In this document: one piece after another, positions 1-35,184 of the stretch
Layout: each line of letters starts with the position of its first letter
Numbering within the stretch: position 1 is the stretch's first letter
Origin: Pardosa pseudoannulata
Lineage: Eukaryota > Arthropoda > Arachnida > Araneae > Lycosidae
Direction: 5' to 3'
Assembly (NCBI GenBank): GCA_032207245.1
Contig: CM063500.1
Location: 72,957,019-73,021,018 of the forward strand
Length of the DNA: 64,000 nt
Made by a program: the position numbers and the translations under genes
Notes under the pieces: generated by a model
Seen by the model: the letters and a program-made list of their open reading frames with translations, nothing else
What the model was told of the DNA's origin: nothing
Database searches by the model: none

Positions 1-2082
1 TTATTAACTTTGTTTAATTTAGATTTTATTGTATTGGTTAACAGATAACTATTTTTCCCTGAAAAGTTTTTAAGTTTGTTTTTTTTTCCTAGCAGTTTAG
101 ACCCCCTCAAATTAAAAAAAAATCTAGGATCATTGTCAAATATGAAATATATAATATATATTATAGATTTAATTCAATATATTTATTATTAGTTAAATAT
201 GTGGAATTTTAAATAAAGATTTTGAGAACCCAATTTTGAACAAACCCAGTTCGGTTTTTTCAAGAGGGTTTTTTTGAAAAAACCCGCCCAGGTTTTTTCG
301 GATTGGGCAAATGAAGCCAACCCTGGTGTGACCTGCCCGCCTACTTTACTGGGGCAGATATGTTCTTAGGTCGCGTTGGGATGCATGGGCTAAATAAATC
401 TTCCAAAATTTAGACGGACAACACAAATTTTATTTACAAAACAAAATTGACAAAAAATTAAAGAAAATCAAAAAGGACATATTTCTGAGTCTCTGGGCCT
501 ATTCTATCCAGATTGTGTGGTGGAGCGTATCATATCCAGAATGCAACTGTCATCTTGTTCTCTCGCATTAAAACGACAAATGTCTTCTGTTAGCTTATTG
601 AAAGCTATAATAGAATAATAGTTGAAGTAGAAGCATTTTGTCCTATTAATCCTGAACAGTATTAAGACAAACGTTAGCAGAATTTAAAACTATATTTATT
701 AAACGTAAAAGTAAAAGAAAATAAACATCGGCTAACTGCCGTACACACAATGCATCACAACCACACTGACTGACTGATACATAGCCTTTTCCCCCCGAGT
801 ACTTATTGGCAGGGAAAGAAACGATTTTCAGACGTATGCAATACGTCACGGCTAAAGAAAATGCATGCATAATATATGTACTAATATCGTCAGTGGTTAT
901 GAGATGGGCAATAAAATAAAATATTTAAATTACTTATAAAAATAAAGTAATTAGTTTTCTAACATCTTCAAGTCCCAGGCCCGAAATCCAACTCTTTTCT
1001 TCACATCTTCTCTCCCTTTCCTCGGGGGTGGGGTTGTCTGCATTTCTCACAACTTGATCCCTGCCAAAAAGACACGTTCTCTCGTCCAAATATACTGCTA
1101 GCCTGAAAAAAAAATACAACCAAGTGCATCCCAAGAACCTTATCAGCCCCCCCTCACCCCTAGCCGTCCATCTCCAATTTCAAGGAATGCCGAGTGAAAG
1201 GGGTCAATGGGTCAATTTTGCCGAAAACAAGAAAGGCATATATATGTGAACACTGGTCGTGTGGTCCAAATTCCTTACAATGTCACTATAATTTTTCAAA
1301 ATATTAATTTTAAAAGAAGGTTTCCTACTGTAGTGTTTTAATTGTTATAACTGATTAATTATAAAACATTTTTTTTTTAACCAGTCTTAAAATATGCCAA
1401 AATAAAAACTGCCTGGAGATTCATGTAGGACAACAAAAGTATTAATATCCACCAATCTTGAAGAAATGTGAGACAGTTGACATAAATAATTTATATAATC
1501 ATTGTTATCTTCCACAGTAAATAGTTAAGGAAAAAAATACATTTTTGTTATTGAGGTTAGTATAATAGGTTTCTCTGACATCATTCAAGATTTGTTTATT
1601 AAAATATTACAATAGAAAACTAGACATGACCTGAATGTTAGATTTCTATAGACTGTTTCTAAAGTGTGTATTTTATTTTGTTATTGAAGATTTTTTTTTT
1701 ATCTTTTCTCATATCTAAATGTAATATTAAAACAGTGCTTTTATTAAAATAATTTAGTTCATTAATATTTAATTATATAAATTTTATAGGGTGTAATATA
1801 TTTCATAAACATTTTTGCTATATATATATATATATAATTTTTTTTTCATATACAGTATTTGCTTTTATCTTTCAAAAATAACCAGTAAGGTGACTTGTTT
1901 TTATTAGTATATATTAAAATTGCTACCCATAATTGTATAGTGGTTAGTGTGTTGCACTTCCACCTGATGGGCTTGGGTGTATATAAGCTGTCTCCTCATA
2001 TGAAGTCACCTTTATAGTGTGTTTAAAAATATAGTTTTGTTCTTCTGCGAGATAGTGACATGATTGTCTCAATAAATGTTTG
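1..2082. other. Probable upstream intron of PLXDC
   Basis: AT-rich sequence with no recognisable exon. About 230-325 resembles one end of the interspersed element also seen near 19265 and 20275 (a gccaaccctgg end and Gly/Pro-like runs of cccgcccaggt). A short (AT)n run lies near 1820. I see no coding signal in the small ORFs here. Confidence 0.5.
1926..1995 (+). repeat. Degenerate tRNA-like relic
   Basis: The stretch ATTGTATAGTGGTTAGTG resembles a tRNA-His or tRNA-Glu type D-arm and A box, but no good T-arm or B box follows. Probably a decayed SINE head, not a functional tRNA. Confidence 0.3.
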
Positions 2083-2949
2083 TTAGAAACCAGAGTTGTA
2101 ATTTTGACCTGTCAAAACTGATTTTGACCAGTACACTGGATAAAAGTGGTTTTAACCATCCAAAGCTGGTCAAAAATGGTCAGAAGTGGTCAGAATTGTT
2201 AAAAATAGTTTTAAATGGCCTTAATTTTAATATATAATATCTTTTGTAATTAGAAGTGACTATTAATAAGCAATAAGAATAGTAGTGCAGTTAAACAAAA
2301 TATTACACAAGTTCATAAGATTTAATATGCTTATACAATATAATAAGAATGTTTGAATTTTAAAAAGAACCATGCACATGCAATTGTAAAAATGTAATCC
2401 AGTTGCAGTAAAAAACATAAAATATGAGTTACAGATAAAAAATGAAACATGAGTTATAGTTAAAAACATAACACACGAGTTGATGTTAAAAACATAAGTT
2501 GTAGCTAAAAGCATAAAATTTAAAATTAAAACAAATAACATGACATTTTACAATTAAAATTGTTTCAAAGTTTTTTCAAAGTTTGGAGTAATACAAAATA
2601 AATTACAAAATCATTTAAATTTAGAGAGAAAACTACAAAGCTTTTTACTTGTAACCATTTTTTAAATTCAACATAAATTACATATAAAACAGCTTGCATA
2701 AAAAAAGTAAAACATTTTTTTTTGTATCTTGGTGTAATGTTATATTTGTTTTTTGCTGGTGTTATTTATATTATGACAATTTTAACAAATGTAACTTGTC
2801 TTTATCATATGCTAGTAAACTATGTTCGATTAGTATTAAATATATCGAAAAGTGAATTTCAGTGGCCAAAACTGGTCAAAATTGATATTGGCCAAGATGG
2901 TTGAAACCACTGGTTTAAGCCTCCATGCTGATACAACCCTGTTAGAAAC
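2083..2949. mobile_element. Non-autonomous hAT-type element, 851 bp
   Basis: The 8-bp direct repeat TTAGAAAC flanks it (2083-2090 and 2942-2949). The ends CAGAGTTGTA and TACAACCCTG are inverted repeats of each other with one mismatch. Inside both ends are further inverted stretches built on TGGTCAAAA/TTTTGACCA. No transposase is encoded. Confidence 0.8.
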
Positions 2950-3378
2950 TGTATGTGGCCTCTTTTTTCTGAATTGTTCTGGAGCTTTCACCATAAAATA
3001 GTCATGTCTGTGTACAAGTCAGTGTTGATGAAGTTAAGCAGTTCTTCATTGGAAAATATATATATAATAATTACTTAATTTCCTTATTTGGTCTCTAAAT
3101 GTAATTTTTATAGTAAAAACATTAATGTTTATTTATGATTCTGAATTTGCAAAAGAAAGCCAAAAAGACAATGGAATTAGAGGTTCCATTTGAAATAAAG
3201 TTTTATTTTGTGGATTTAAATGTTTTATTCTTAAATACATTTTTGCTTAAATATATATTTAAGTCTAAAATATTTCATAAAGTAATCTTTTTATATTATT
3301 CACAACAATTTTATTATGTCAGTTGAATTATATTTTTTTTTAGCCATCACCTGAAATAATTTTTGTATTCTATTGCAG

Positions 3379-23895
<20,517 letters not shown>

Positions 23896-26800
23896 ACAAG
23901 AGGGCACTAAGAAATTTTAATTACCTGAGAACTCTTTTGTTTTAACATTCCCCTTTGCTTCATGAATAAGTGCACCTTAATGGCCATATCATTACAGCAC
24001 ATTACTATCAATACAGAAAAAGTATTTTTAATGCATTTGAAATTTAAAGAGAAAATATATCAACAATTTTGAATGTATTCATTCAAGGATTGTTTCAATT
24101 TTTAACTTAAGTTTAAGCTGATTTAAGAATTGCGCATATTGGAGAAAATAGTGACATTTATATTCTAAGTGAAGGACCATCTCCAATTTGGTTCTTGAGA
24201 CATATCATGTTTTGAAATTAGTATGGGAAATATTAAGTTCATACAGATTAAAGAAAAAACATTTTTATTTAAATGTTTAATATTTTATTAAAAGCACGAT
24301 GAGCTGGTTTAGAAGAAGTTAAAATAATATCAACAAAATAAAATACTATTCTATGAACTCTCATAGTGCTAAAATTGAATAATGTGCCTTTACCAGTGTT
24401 CTGTAAAGGTTTATTTTTAAAATGTGATATATACATATATAAATAATACATTTATATACATTACCTGACATATTGATTTTGAAAAGTTTGATCAGCCTTT
24501 AAAATTGTATAAAACTTGACTTTTTAAGATGTGTGTGTGGAATGCATTTTTTTTTTCTGTGTTAGGTAGCTCTAAAGTGAAATTGATTTTATTGATTGTT
24601 AGGACTCCAGAATACTAGATATTTTATTTCAGACGTCTTTATCTCTCTAATCATAAATATGACAATTAGGAACAGTGTAATCTTGGTGTAAGTTTGCATT
24701 GTAGATATCTGTAATGCCTGATTTCTACTTTTGGCCATGTTTATGTTATGATGTTATCTTTTGAATAGTACAATTTGTGAGCTCTTGACATAGCTTAGTA
24801 GTGTTAATAGAAGAAACTGTGAATGTGTTGAATTTATTTTCTTTCTATTGTATTCAATGCTTATAAATGAGTTTAATAGTAAATTATTTATTTTTTGAGT
24901 CATTACTAATTACATCATAAAATTATACAAATTTTGATTTCTTCTATGCATATGCACAAATTAAAAAAAATATGCTTAGTTGATTTATAGCTTCTAATTC
25001 TCATTAGCATTTTAAGTAATTTTGTTGAGTTTAGATATTTTGGAAAGAAATCTCATTTGTTTAGTTTAGATTTAATTTTTCTCATATTTTATGACAGTTT
25101 TTCTCATGCATGTGGTGATTTGCATTGAGTGTGAACTTTCTATTGAGATGAAATAAATTCTCTGGAAGTATAGTCATACATTTTACAAATTTCTATACTA
25201 GCAGGAGTTTATTTTTCAACCTCATATGTTTTTTAAGGATTTATAACTGCATCATTATTTTGAAATGAAAAATATAGAAATATGTTGCTTTTTTAATCAT
25301 TTAGATATCATTAGACAAATTACAGCATTTAAGTAAGGTTTTCATAAACATTACTGACTTATTCATTTTATCTCTGTTTTATAAATTAAATTATTGAAAA
25401 TTCTATCTTAAGGTTTAAAAATTCTAAAAAAATATTAGTTAATAAATATTTAGGTGTTGCTATAAAAATCATGTTACTTCCATCATTTCAAGTCTACATT
25501 TTCTACAAGAATATATAATGAAGTTGAACAGGAATTTATTTAAAATTTACAAATGTATCTTTTGTTCATTAAGAAAAAGAAATGTATTGTATTTAATGTG
25601 AGATTAATTCATTTAAAGTGATGATAGCCCATATGACTTTTATCGGGAGTTGTTCTAAGTTTCTTTTTATATGTTTTTAGCATGCATGTCATTTCTTGTG
25701 ATTACAAGCATATTATGAATGTATATGTATCTGTGCATTTGGAGGGGGTGAGGAGCTAACAGGTGAAAAATCTATTATAAATGGTATTTTATCGATTTCA
25801 TTGCATTTCAATATTTTCAGTTGACAAAGCTGAAAATCTTCATCTTTATAACATCCTAATCTTATTTAAGCTACTGCCAATATACTAATTTTTGTTTTTA
25901 TGCATTCAGTTTAATGTATGGTTAGGGGGGAGGATCTGAAATCTGATATTTTATATTTGAATGTCAAATTTTATTTGATTTTCTGATAGTTGTCAGTGCT
26001 CAGTTCAATGGAAATTTGATAGCTTCCGGGGATTTTGAATTTTGTAGAAATTAAGGGATTTTGCACTTATTAACTCAGATTTTTTTGGATAAGTAAAATT
26101 GATTTCTTTTGCTCTTTTCTGTTTATTTTCAAAGTGAAGGAAGAAGGTAGCACATTTTCTTTGATAGTCGCCACAATTGTTATGGCATGGTCTGCTTGAC
26201 CCCAAATTATTAATTCACGATTGTTAGTGTTCTGGGTTTTCCAGATTTTTTTTGGGCTATTTTAAATCTGTTAAGTTTTTAGCTATTTCTAAAATTTAAA
26301 GTGTCTGTAGTTTACATATTTCTGGATATCCAATATTTGGACAAAGCAAATTGACTTTCAGTACACAGTACACACAATTCCTGTGTGATATTTTATGTAG
26401 TTGTGATTTGCTGACAATTGAGTGGAGAAGTACACAGTGCAATTTCATTCTTCCCTTTTTATATATGTTATATATCTTTAATTGAAATCATTAAGTACTG
26501 TTAAAAGTATAATTTTAAAGTTTGTTGTTATATTTTAAGTCCTAAACATTCCAAAAAACTTTTTTGTCAAGTACAAACTCCTTTAAAATAGTAGATTGAA
26601 ACTAAGCTATTTTGAAATCGTAATACAAGTAGGTACTAAAAAAATGGCAATGGTCATTTTATAATTTGGTGGGGTAAAACTTATTGAGAATGAAGAACTG
26701 ATGAGTCTGTAAAATGACTCAATAGCAGTTAGGTTAAAACTGAAAAAGTTATTTGTTACTAAATGTGTACATGCAATTCTGGGATACAGAAATATTTTTG

Positions 26801-27967
26801 GTATGGCAGTTTAACTATTTGGGAAGAGGCAATGAAATTATTAAGTTCTTATGCATACTCATAAAAAAAATTAATTCACCTGTTAGGTTCTTTTTTTGTA
26901 ATTAAATTTAAAATAGATTGGTAGAAAAGAAATAAGTAGTGTAATTTATATTTTACAAATCTTATTTCAATTGCAAGACGAATATCTTGTTAAAATGTTG
27001 GTTAGTGATATACATTGAATTTTAAATTCTTTTATTTCCCCTCTTTTTAACTAGACTGATTGCTTTATAAATTTGTGAACATATGTTGTGATTTTATGTT
27101 TTACTTCTGTTGGTGTTGCTTTTATTCTTTTGTTTGACGTATACTCATTCATCTTGTTTTTGGAATTTTTTCTTGCCATTTATTATTAGTGGTATTGATG
27201 AGATTTACAATGTAGTTTTACATTGTTGTAATCCTTTCCAATATCCGGATCCAGTGAATTCTACCTTGTGCTTTTCTGAATTTTTTGTTCTGCTTGTTTG
27301 AATGCTAACCAGTTTGTGCATTATTAAGCCATTTTTTAGTTAGAAACATATAGTCATATTTTTTTTCAATGCTACTCTATTTTTTTGTCCAACATTTGTG
27401 AGCCAATACTTTTATGTAAAGAAAAATATGTAGGTTCTATGTTGAATATTTTTCTTACAGATTGATTAACCTTTTCTTCCTTGTTTTCATTTTTTGGGTA
27501 TTTATAAAATTAGTCATACTTGTAAAGTGTTAAGCTTTTTAAGTAATAGTTTTTAAATTTGTGTTCTATATGGTTGTTGTCTATCACTTTCAAATGATTG
27601 GTTGTATTCGTTCCTTGTAAAAAGGTCAGTCTTTGAAGGACTTATGAAATGCCTGTTAATTCATATTGTCTTGTTTACATGTAACTGATATTAATAATTA
27701 GCTCTTGCCAATAGCTCTACATAGTTTTTTCTCTGTTGAGCTGAACTTTTTGTTTTTGTAAACAAAAATTATGTGTTTCTTACTATTGGGTACTTTTCAG
27801 TTATTTATAGCCAGTACTAGTACGATATCTCTAAGGAAATATAATGGTTTTTAACATAAATTGCTACTAACAGTAAGAAACTAAAAATTATGTATATGAG
27901 TATGCATAACTGAAATCAGAATGATATTAATAACTTTTGCTTCTTTGCTTAAATGAAGAATTATATT

Positions 27968-28257
27968 TTAACACTAAATTGCCCAAGGCAGTCATTTTGA
28001 CTGTTTTTTTAATTTTAATTAGAAAAACAATTATGAAATATAATGACACAATTTCTTAGAATTTGGTGACTTTTTCTATAACATATAAATGGGTTTATGA
28101 ATAATTGTAGTTACTTCCGCCCTCCTTTATTATATAATATTAAAAATTAATTTTAAACAAATTTCTTTACATATTTGTTATTTTTTCACAATGCAGCCAT
28201 TTTGACTGTTTTTGGGCAATATAGGTATACAAGAAATCTCGGGCAATCTAGTGTTAA
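27968..28257. mobile_element. piggyBac-type MITE, 282 bp
   Basis: TTAA at both ends (27968-27971, 28254-28257) and terminal inverted repeats CACTARATTGCCC. Contains two copies of CATTTTGACTGTTTTT in the same orientation. No coding content. Confidence 0.75.
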
Positions 28258-28333
28258 ATATATAAATGAATTGGGTAGATATCGGTTAAATATAAAGTGA
28301 AAAACTTATTTTTTGAATAGGTTTTAGGTTTTA

Positions 28334-28722
28334 TTAACACATTGTTGACTGGCAATTTTACTGAAAATTTCTCTCATGTTACTGGCTATTAGCACAATTT
28401 GATTCATAATCACTCGGACAATCAGGTAAAGCATCCGCGTATAATTCATTGAAAGATTTTTCATTACGTTCCGTCATCGGTTTTCTTAAATTTTTTAATT
28501 ATTAAATATTTTTTACAACAAAAGATTTGGCAGGTCTTATAAGCAAGAGAAACAGCTTGTGTTATACTGACCAACACTTGCACTGTATGGTCACCAACAG
28601 AGAAAACAACAGCGATGCTGAGGAAAGAAGGGAAAAAAGCATCACGAGTTTACTTGTGGCCGGTCAGCAACGTTCGGGCTTGAAAACTCGAGTTAACTCG
28701 TGACCGGTCAACAATGTGTTAA
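28334..28722. mobile_element. piggyBac-type MITE, 381 bp
   Basis: TTAA at both ends (28334-28337, 28719-28722) with terminal inverted repeats CACATTGTTGACYGG. It lies only 76 bp from the previous TTAA element but has different terminal sequence past CAC. Confidence 0.78.
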
Positions 28723-30674
28723 GACATATTGATAGTAAAAAATGCAATTTGATAATAAATGGAAAGATACAAAGCACAAGAGATCATGTAGCAAAAAGAA
28801 ATTTTATAAAGCAACTGATATATTTTGTTATTTTAGGAAATTTCTTATTTTTAGATTCGAGTAACTGAAGCGTACCCTACTTTGTTTTAAATTTGTAATA
28901 TTATAAAGGAATACCTCACTTAGTATTGTTAATTGTTTACAATAAAGAACTGCATTAACAAAAATTGAACATAGTGAAACATTATTTCAATAGAAAAATA
29001 AGTTATATGTATCAAATTTGTTAAAACAAAAATTTTTATTTACTTAAACTTCATAAAAGAAAAAAGTAATATGTATCCAAAATGATTGAATTTTTAGTTG
29101 ACTTTATAGAATTTGTATTTGGTTAATTATTAATTGAAAGTGAAAGTCTTTATCAATGAACTTCTTTGTATTAGAATTTTCTTTTAAGCAAAATTATTTG
29201 TAACCATTTTATATTCCTCATATTTATCTTTATTTTTAAAAACCCTTTAATTTATATGTATATGTATATATTTTATTATTTGAAATTATGCACCATCATA
29301 ATTTTAACATCCAACTTTTCTTGTAAATTTAAGTTTGGTTTAACACAACTAGTATTGGATTTTTGTTTCTCATTGATTAGAAAGGGGTTTATAGAATCTC
29401 TACTTGTTGGGAAATTGGCAAATGTGTCAGAAAAATTAGTCATGCAATGACTTTTTTAATCCTCTATGTAACAGTTCTTCTATTCCATTTTTAAAAAATA
29501 GGTTAGAAACAAGTCAAAATTATTTATTAATTACAGTGAAAAATACTAAAATAATATTGTAAAAGAAACTAGGAATTAAAGTATTGATAATTTATGGCTG
29601 TAATTCGCTTTTTATGTCATATTGTTGTATTTTCAACAATAAAATCAAAAATATATCAATTGCATTAGATTTTTTTTTTATTTTGGATAATTTGAATTTT
29701 TCATATATTATTAAAAATCTAAAATAAAAGTAGTGTTCTTTGCCACTGTAACGCATACATATATTACATATGTAGCTTTTTTTTTTATCAGATTTTTAAA
29801 AATTAAATGTGTCAAAAAATTCTTCAAAAGGGCCCAAAGATGTCAGGGAAAGAAGTTTGGGCAATTCAATAGACACCTTGATTAAGGAATAATCTATATA
29901 GTATTCTATTTATTATTATTATTATTTTTTTAAACAAATATTGTGATTTCAATTGGATATTGAGAATAACCAATGCACAAGTGATGAGTCCATCATGTAG
30001 TACAAAATATTTTTAAAACTAAATGTCAGTAAATTGAAAAGTACTAATTACAATTTATTACTCAAATTGCAAACCATACTATAATGTAGTCAACACTAGA
30101 TGAAGCTACTCTAAGTAAGGTATTCCTGTATTTAATAAATTCATTATTAATAGTAATCTTACAAATATAAGTCCATCCTTTCATAATTTTTTATATAGAA
30201 TCATGGATGAATTCTTGCCTAATTTTGCTTTTAAAATAAAGGTTTATTCATATTAAGTTGTGATTAAACTGCTCTCTTTTTATATATAGGGATTAAAGCA
30301 ATGTATACCTATTAAGAATTGAATAATATTAAAACCTAATGTAAAGGTTTTTGATTAAAGTACATTTTGTTTTGTGCTTCTTAACTGTTAACTTTACAAA
30401 GGATTATTAATGGTTCTTTAAAACCATATTTTTTAAGAATGTGCTTCATTAAAATGAATATATATTTTGTGTGTATGGGTGATTCTTTTATAATAAATGA
30501 AGCTTGCCATTTTTGTTACGATTTGAAATTATATTCATTAAGTGTTGAAGATGGAACCATATGCCTTATTTTTATGTAAAGTATGGAACGATAATAAAAG
30601 GTTACTGTATTGTATTTCTGTTACAGTGCTTAAACCAAAAGTAGCTCTTTGAAAGTTTAATATAATGTCTAAAC

Positions 30675-31207
30675 CAGCAGTTTCCAAACTAGAAGATATA
30701 TATACACACACACACACACACATATATATTCATATATATACACACACACATATATATATACACACACACATATATGTAATAGATTTTTTACCATACTATA
30801 AAGGTTCCTTTATTAGTCTCTTTTAAATTTATAATATCTATAAATCACATCCTCCTGGTTTATCGCAGTTTTACCATGCCTAAAAGATGCCCCAGACTAA
30901 CAATAGCTATAATATGCTGAGACTTTAATATACTACAATATGGGCAAACAAATAAAACTTCCTGTTGTAATTTAACAGCAAATATTCAGTAGGTTTAATT
31001 ATTTGGAGCAAAAAAAATTTTAAATATGTGCATGTACATGTTATGTCTTGTTATTGTCTTTTAAATGCTTTCAGTGTATTTTATTTTTAGGGAATAATAA
31101 ATTATTTAAAATATGCTATTATTATATTAATTATAAACGATAAAATAGAAAAGTTGTTTTTTCCCTCCTTGAAATAGGTTCAGTAGCATAAAGTTTGGAA
31201 ACTGCTG
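30675..31207. mobile_element. Candidate hAT-type element
   Basis: Ends CAGCAGTTTCCAAACT and AGTTTGGAAACTGCTG are perfect 16-bp inverted repeats. No clear 8-bp target duplication is visible. Includes the CA/TA microsatellite at 30700-30777. Confidence 0.6.
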
Positions 31208-32898
31208 CTGATAATATTTATGTTACTATAAGATGGTGCTTAAAATTTAAATAGGAATAAGCAGGTATAATATTCTAATCAAAGAATAAGATCTGCTCTA
31301 TTGCATGATTAATATTATATAATTTTACACAGCAGTCACAGTTACTTAAGATTACCTCATGCTGACCAAACAGTAAAAGTGCTCACTTTTTTAGAGCCAT
31401 AATCAGTTGGTCTTAACCCTACAACTTCTGTGGATGCTTAGAGTAATTTGGAATCTGCTAGTAGAACTCAATTTAATTAGCATTCTTTAAAAATAAATAA
31501 TCTTCCCACCCTAAAGCAAAGCTATGAGTTAAAACAGCATCAAAAAGGTATGTGTTCATTTTGTACTATAAATATTTACACCATATAAATATAAAATAAA
31601 AGCATAGACTTTTAAAAATATATTGTATATTCATATCTCTTCCTTAAAACATTGGATAAAATTAACCTCCAAAACGATATCTGTGTTTTATAAAATCTTC
31701 TAGCAATAATTGCCCACTAATATGAATGGAATGAGTTTTAAATTAAAGTTGTACTAAGTGGGGGTTAAAGTAAAATATTAGAAAATATCATTAATCATTG
31801 AGTTATTTATTTTTGTTAGAAACACTTCACTCTTCATGCTTAAGTAGGTTTCCCAGTTTTATATTTTAAAGATTTTTTTGTAGATATGAATTAACAAGCT
31901 AATGCTTTTTCTCTCTTTTTAATAACAAAATTATTGGAAGCATTATTTTTTATGTAAAAAGTAAGTTTTATATTATTCTCAACAAGCATATATATTTTAG
32001 TCAACACAGAGTACAAATTATTTGATACTTCAAACTTATCTTCCAGAGTTACTTTTAAACTCCTTTTTACTATATTTGATTTTAATTTCTCCAATTTGTT
32101 GGCTTTCTCTATAATATTGTAAAAATGTATTATAAATGTAATGCAAATATCTAGAACTAAAATTTGAGAAACATGTCTTAACCCAACATAAAAAAACTTC
32201 CATTTTTTAGGTGGAAAAAAAAAATTTATTTGTATAATGTAATTTTATTTGTATAATGTTGTATTTTTTCCTTGTTTTAAATAAGTTTAAATTATTACAG
32301 TGTTATTTACCTGTAATAATTTTTGCTTCTTTTGTTCTGCTGACTGGCTGTATCACTAGTTATGTAGCTTTAAATTTCAACATATTTTGCAGTGCTTAGC
32401 AATAATTTGATATAGCCATCTAACTTCTGTAGTAACTATAGTATCTTTGCCTCTCTGTACATTAATTGTGGTGTAGAGTATTTACTGATTTGTAGTTTGG
32501 CAATTTTGTGTTAAAAGTACAACTAAAAATAAAAAAAAATCTTTATTTATTGTTACTTTAATAGTTGATATTGCTCAAGTCACATATTCATAATGATTTG
32601 CTCAGTTCTTGCTTTATTGAATGGATTCAAAGACTGCAGAAGATAAATATTTATGTAAATGTATGTATTTGTATACTTGCCCACAGTGTAAAACAGTAAC
32701 TATGTGATTATCTCCTTTGTACATTTGTCAGCCATTTGCTTTTGAGTAAGCATTGTGATTTTTGCTGTTTGTAAATAAAATTTGATGCTTTTCATGCAAA
32801 GTGTCATTTTTGCTTTTCTTTGAGTAATCTTTGATTTCTGTGGGAGAAATTCAGGGTCTGATTTATACTAATGAATTCAGCACACATGCCCAGGCCCA

Positions 32899-32900
32899 CA

Positions 32901-32933
<33 letters not shown>

Positions 32934-32962
32934 TTATTATTTATTTATTTATTTATTTATTT
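32899..32962. repeat. Poly-T tract then (TTTA)n
   Basis: About 28 T followed by ATT and TTTA repeats, just past the candidate PLXDC polyadenylation site. Could be the tail of a minus-strand retroposon, but no body is recognisable. Confidence 0.7.
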
Positions 32963-33098
32963 ACTCACCATGCTTCATAATCTGAATCTCCGTTTCAAAA
33001 GTTAAGCAAAACATAAAAAGAACAGTTCAAACTGTTAAATTGGTATATTGCATGCATCAGAAGATACTTAGCAAATAAGTTTTGCTCTAATTTATATA

Positions 33099-33762
33099 TA
33101 CCGTAAAACCCGTTTAAGAAGTTCTCGCTTAAGAAGTTTATATTTTCGGTACCCATTTTCCCCCTATTCATACAATGTTAAAAACCCGTTTATAAAATTT
33201 CGTTCCAAACTCTTTCCCACTTAAAAAGTTTTCTTTCATTTCTAAGTTTACTTACAGAATGTGTTTATAGCTGAATTTCAATTACTATTTTTTTTTCTCC
33301 TCTCTCTCTGTTTGTAAAGGTCAATGTTTAAGCTGAAAACGATTGTTGTCATTTTTGTTTAAAATGCGCCTGAAGAAGTGTTTAAAAGTTTAAGACAGCT
33401 GGACTGCTATCAATTACTAATTGCCGATAAAAACCAAAACAAAAAAATATAACAGATTTTTTTTTTTTTTTTTTTTTTTCAATAAAATAGATTCTAGTGG
33501 TGTTTAAAGCAAAATTTCTTAGCTGAATTAAAGATATTTAAGGTAATTATGTTGTTTTCCTTTATTAGCTGACTTTTAAGTATGCAGAAAATGTGAATTT
33601 TTGAGGAAAACCAAACCTATTGTTTATATATTATTTTATAAAAATCAAAACTTTTTCCTCATTATCTATGTAATTATTTTGTTTTTACAAAAATTAATTT
33701 CATTTAAGAAGTTTTCTCTTTTCATTCCCTTAGAAACTTTCTTAAATGGGTTTTACTGTATA

Positions 33763-33814
<52 letters not shown>

Positions 33815-33924
33815 TACGCACGCATAAATAATCATTGCCTGATTTGCCGTTTAAGAAGTTTTCCTACATATTGAAGTTTTAATGAGTTAGGCCTTGGAAA
33901 ACTTCTTAAGCGGGTTTCACTGTA
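33099..33924. mobile_element. Non-autonomous pogo/Tigger-like element, 822 bp
   Basis: Ends CCGTAAAACCCGTTTAAGAA and, from the other strand, CAGTGAAACCCGCTTAAGAA, each next to TA. A third, similar end near 33715-33755 suggests one element nested in or fused to another. No transposase. Confidence 0.7.
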
Positions 33925-34438
33925 TACATGTAATAATGGGGCATTGCTTAAAATATTTCTGTTTTGGTTTCAAAATTCTATATGTCAGTTCTTATAAAAT
34001 GGCGGCATTTTTCTGGTTTTGGGATTTGCACATGGCACTCTGTCAGTGGGATGGGTTTTTAGAATTCGCAAGAACTTTCTATGCGGCATGATTGGCTGTC
34101 TCTTGATGTCAATCATGATGTCGATTCTGGTTTTAAATAGGCAAGCACCAAGCTTCGAAGGGTTGTTCGGGAATTTTTTGACTTTCTGTTCCTTGCTAAC
34201 AGAGCACAAGGTTCAGATGTGTTCTTTGTAATTGTAATCATGTAAAACAGGGAATAAACTAATTATTTAGTTCAAGTCAATGATATTTTGCTGTTGGTGT
34301 CTCAGCATGCTACACTTCTAAGAAAAACAGTCTAGTGTCCCATTCAAGGATTCGGGCACTGGACACAGTTGTTTCCATAGTAGACTCCCAATGGACATGA
34401 CTACATTCTGCAGGTGTTGATGATATGGCTACAGTTTG

Positions 34439-34484
<46 letters not shown>

Positions 34485-35102
34485 TTTTATCTTTTCCTAT
34501 TATTAAATATTTTCAAATAGGGTCAATAAAAAGTAGATGTTTGAATGTTATAAATTTACTTTAATCTTTATAAAGTATTGCTTTATAAAGTACACTGTTA
34601 TTAAACTTATATATAACTTGAAACTTGTACAGTCTGTAAATACAGAGCACGGATTTGGGGCACATTGTACGATTTACACTTTCATGTGAAAACTATTATT
34701 TCTAATTAATTTAAAACCGTAATCTCACAGAAAAACAAAAAAAAATGTAATTTTTTATAATCTGAAATGAAGGAAAAGTTGAATACACAAGCATTCTCTG
34801 TTTGTAGTGCAGGAGATAATTCTCTCTGCATTAATAGTCTTTTTTTTTTTTCTTTGTTTTGTGGTATTTGAAACTCTAAAATACAACATGATTTCAAAAT
34901 TTATGCTGTATGATTTAACAGTACCACATAGCAAAGCAGGATGTGGAGGATATTCAGAAGTGTACATAAGAGAAGAAATTAATTTAGAAGGTATATTAAT
35001 ACTTAATGATATAAGATAATTAGATAATTATTTTATACAGACTCTTGACAAATAGACTAACCAACTCAAAATCAGAATAAAATGAAACTTAAATAAATAA
35101 TT

Positions 35103-35184
<82 letters not shown>

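Larger units (their letters stand above)
23896..32785 (+). other. PLXDC 3' flank, possibly a long 3' UTR
   Basis: About 9 kb of AT-rich sequence with no other gene and few transposons. Candidate polyadenylation signals AATAAA occur at 25152 and, more convincingly, at 32774, where TTTGTAAATAAAATTTGATG is followed by GT-rich sequence. Two TTAA-flanked elements (27968-28257, 28334-28722) and an hAT-type element (30675-31207) interrupt it. Transcript data would be needed to place the true 3' end. Confidence 0.35.

Noticed and set aside
2263..2541. 92-codon hydrophobic minus-strand ORF
   Set aside because: Lies inside the hAT-type element; built from repeated ACATAA-type AT-rich sequence; no motif.
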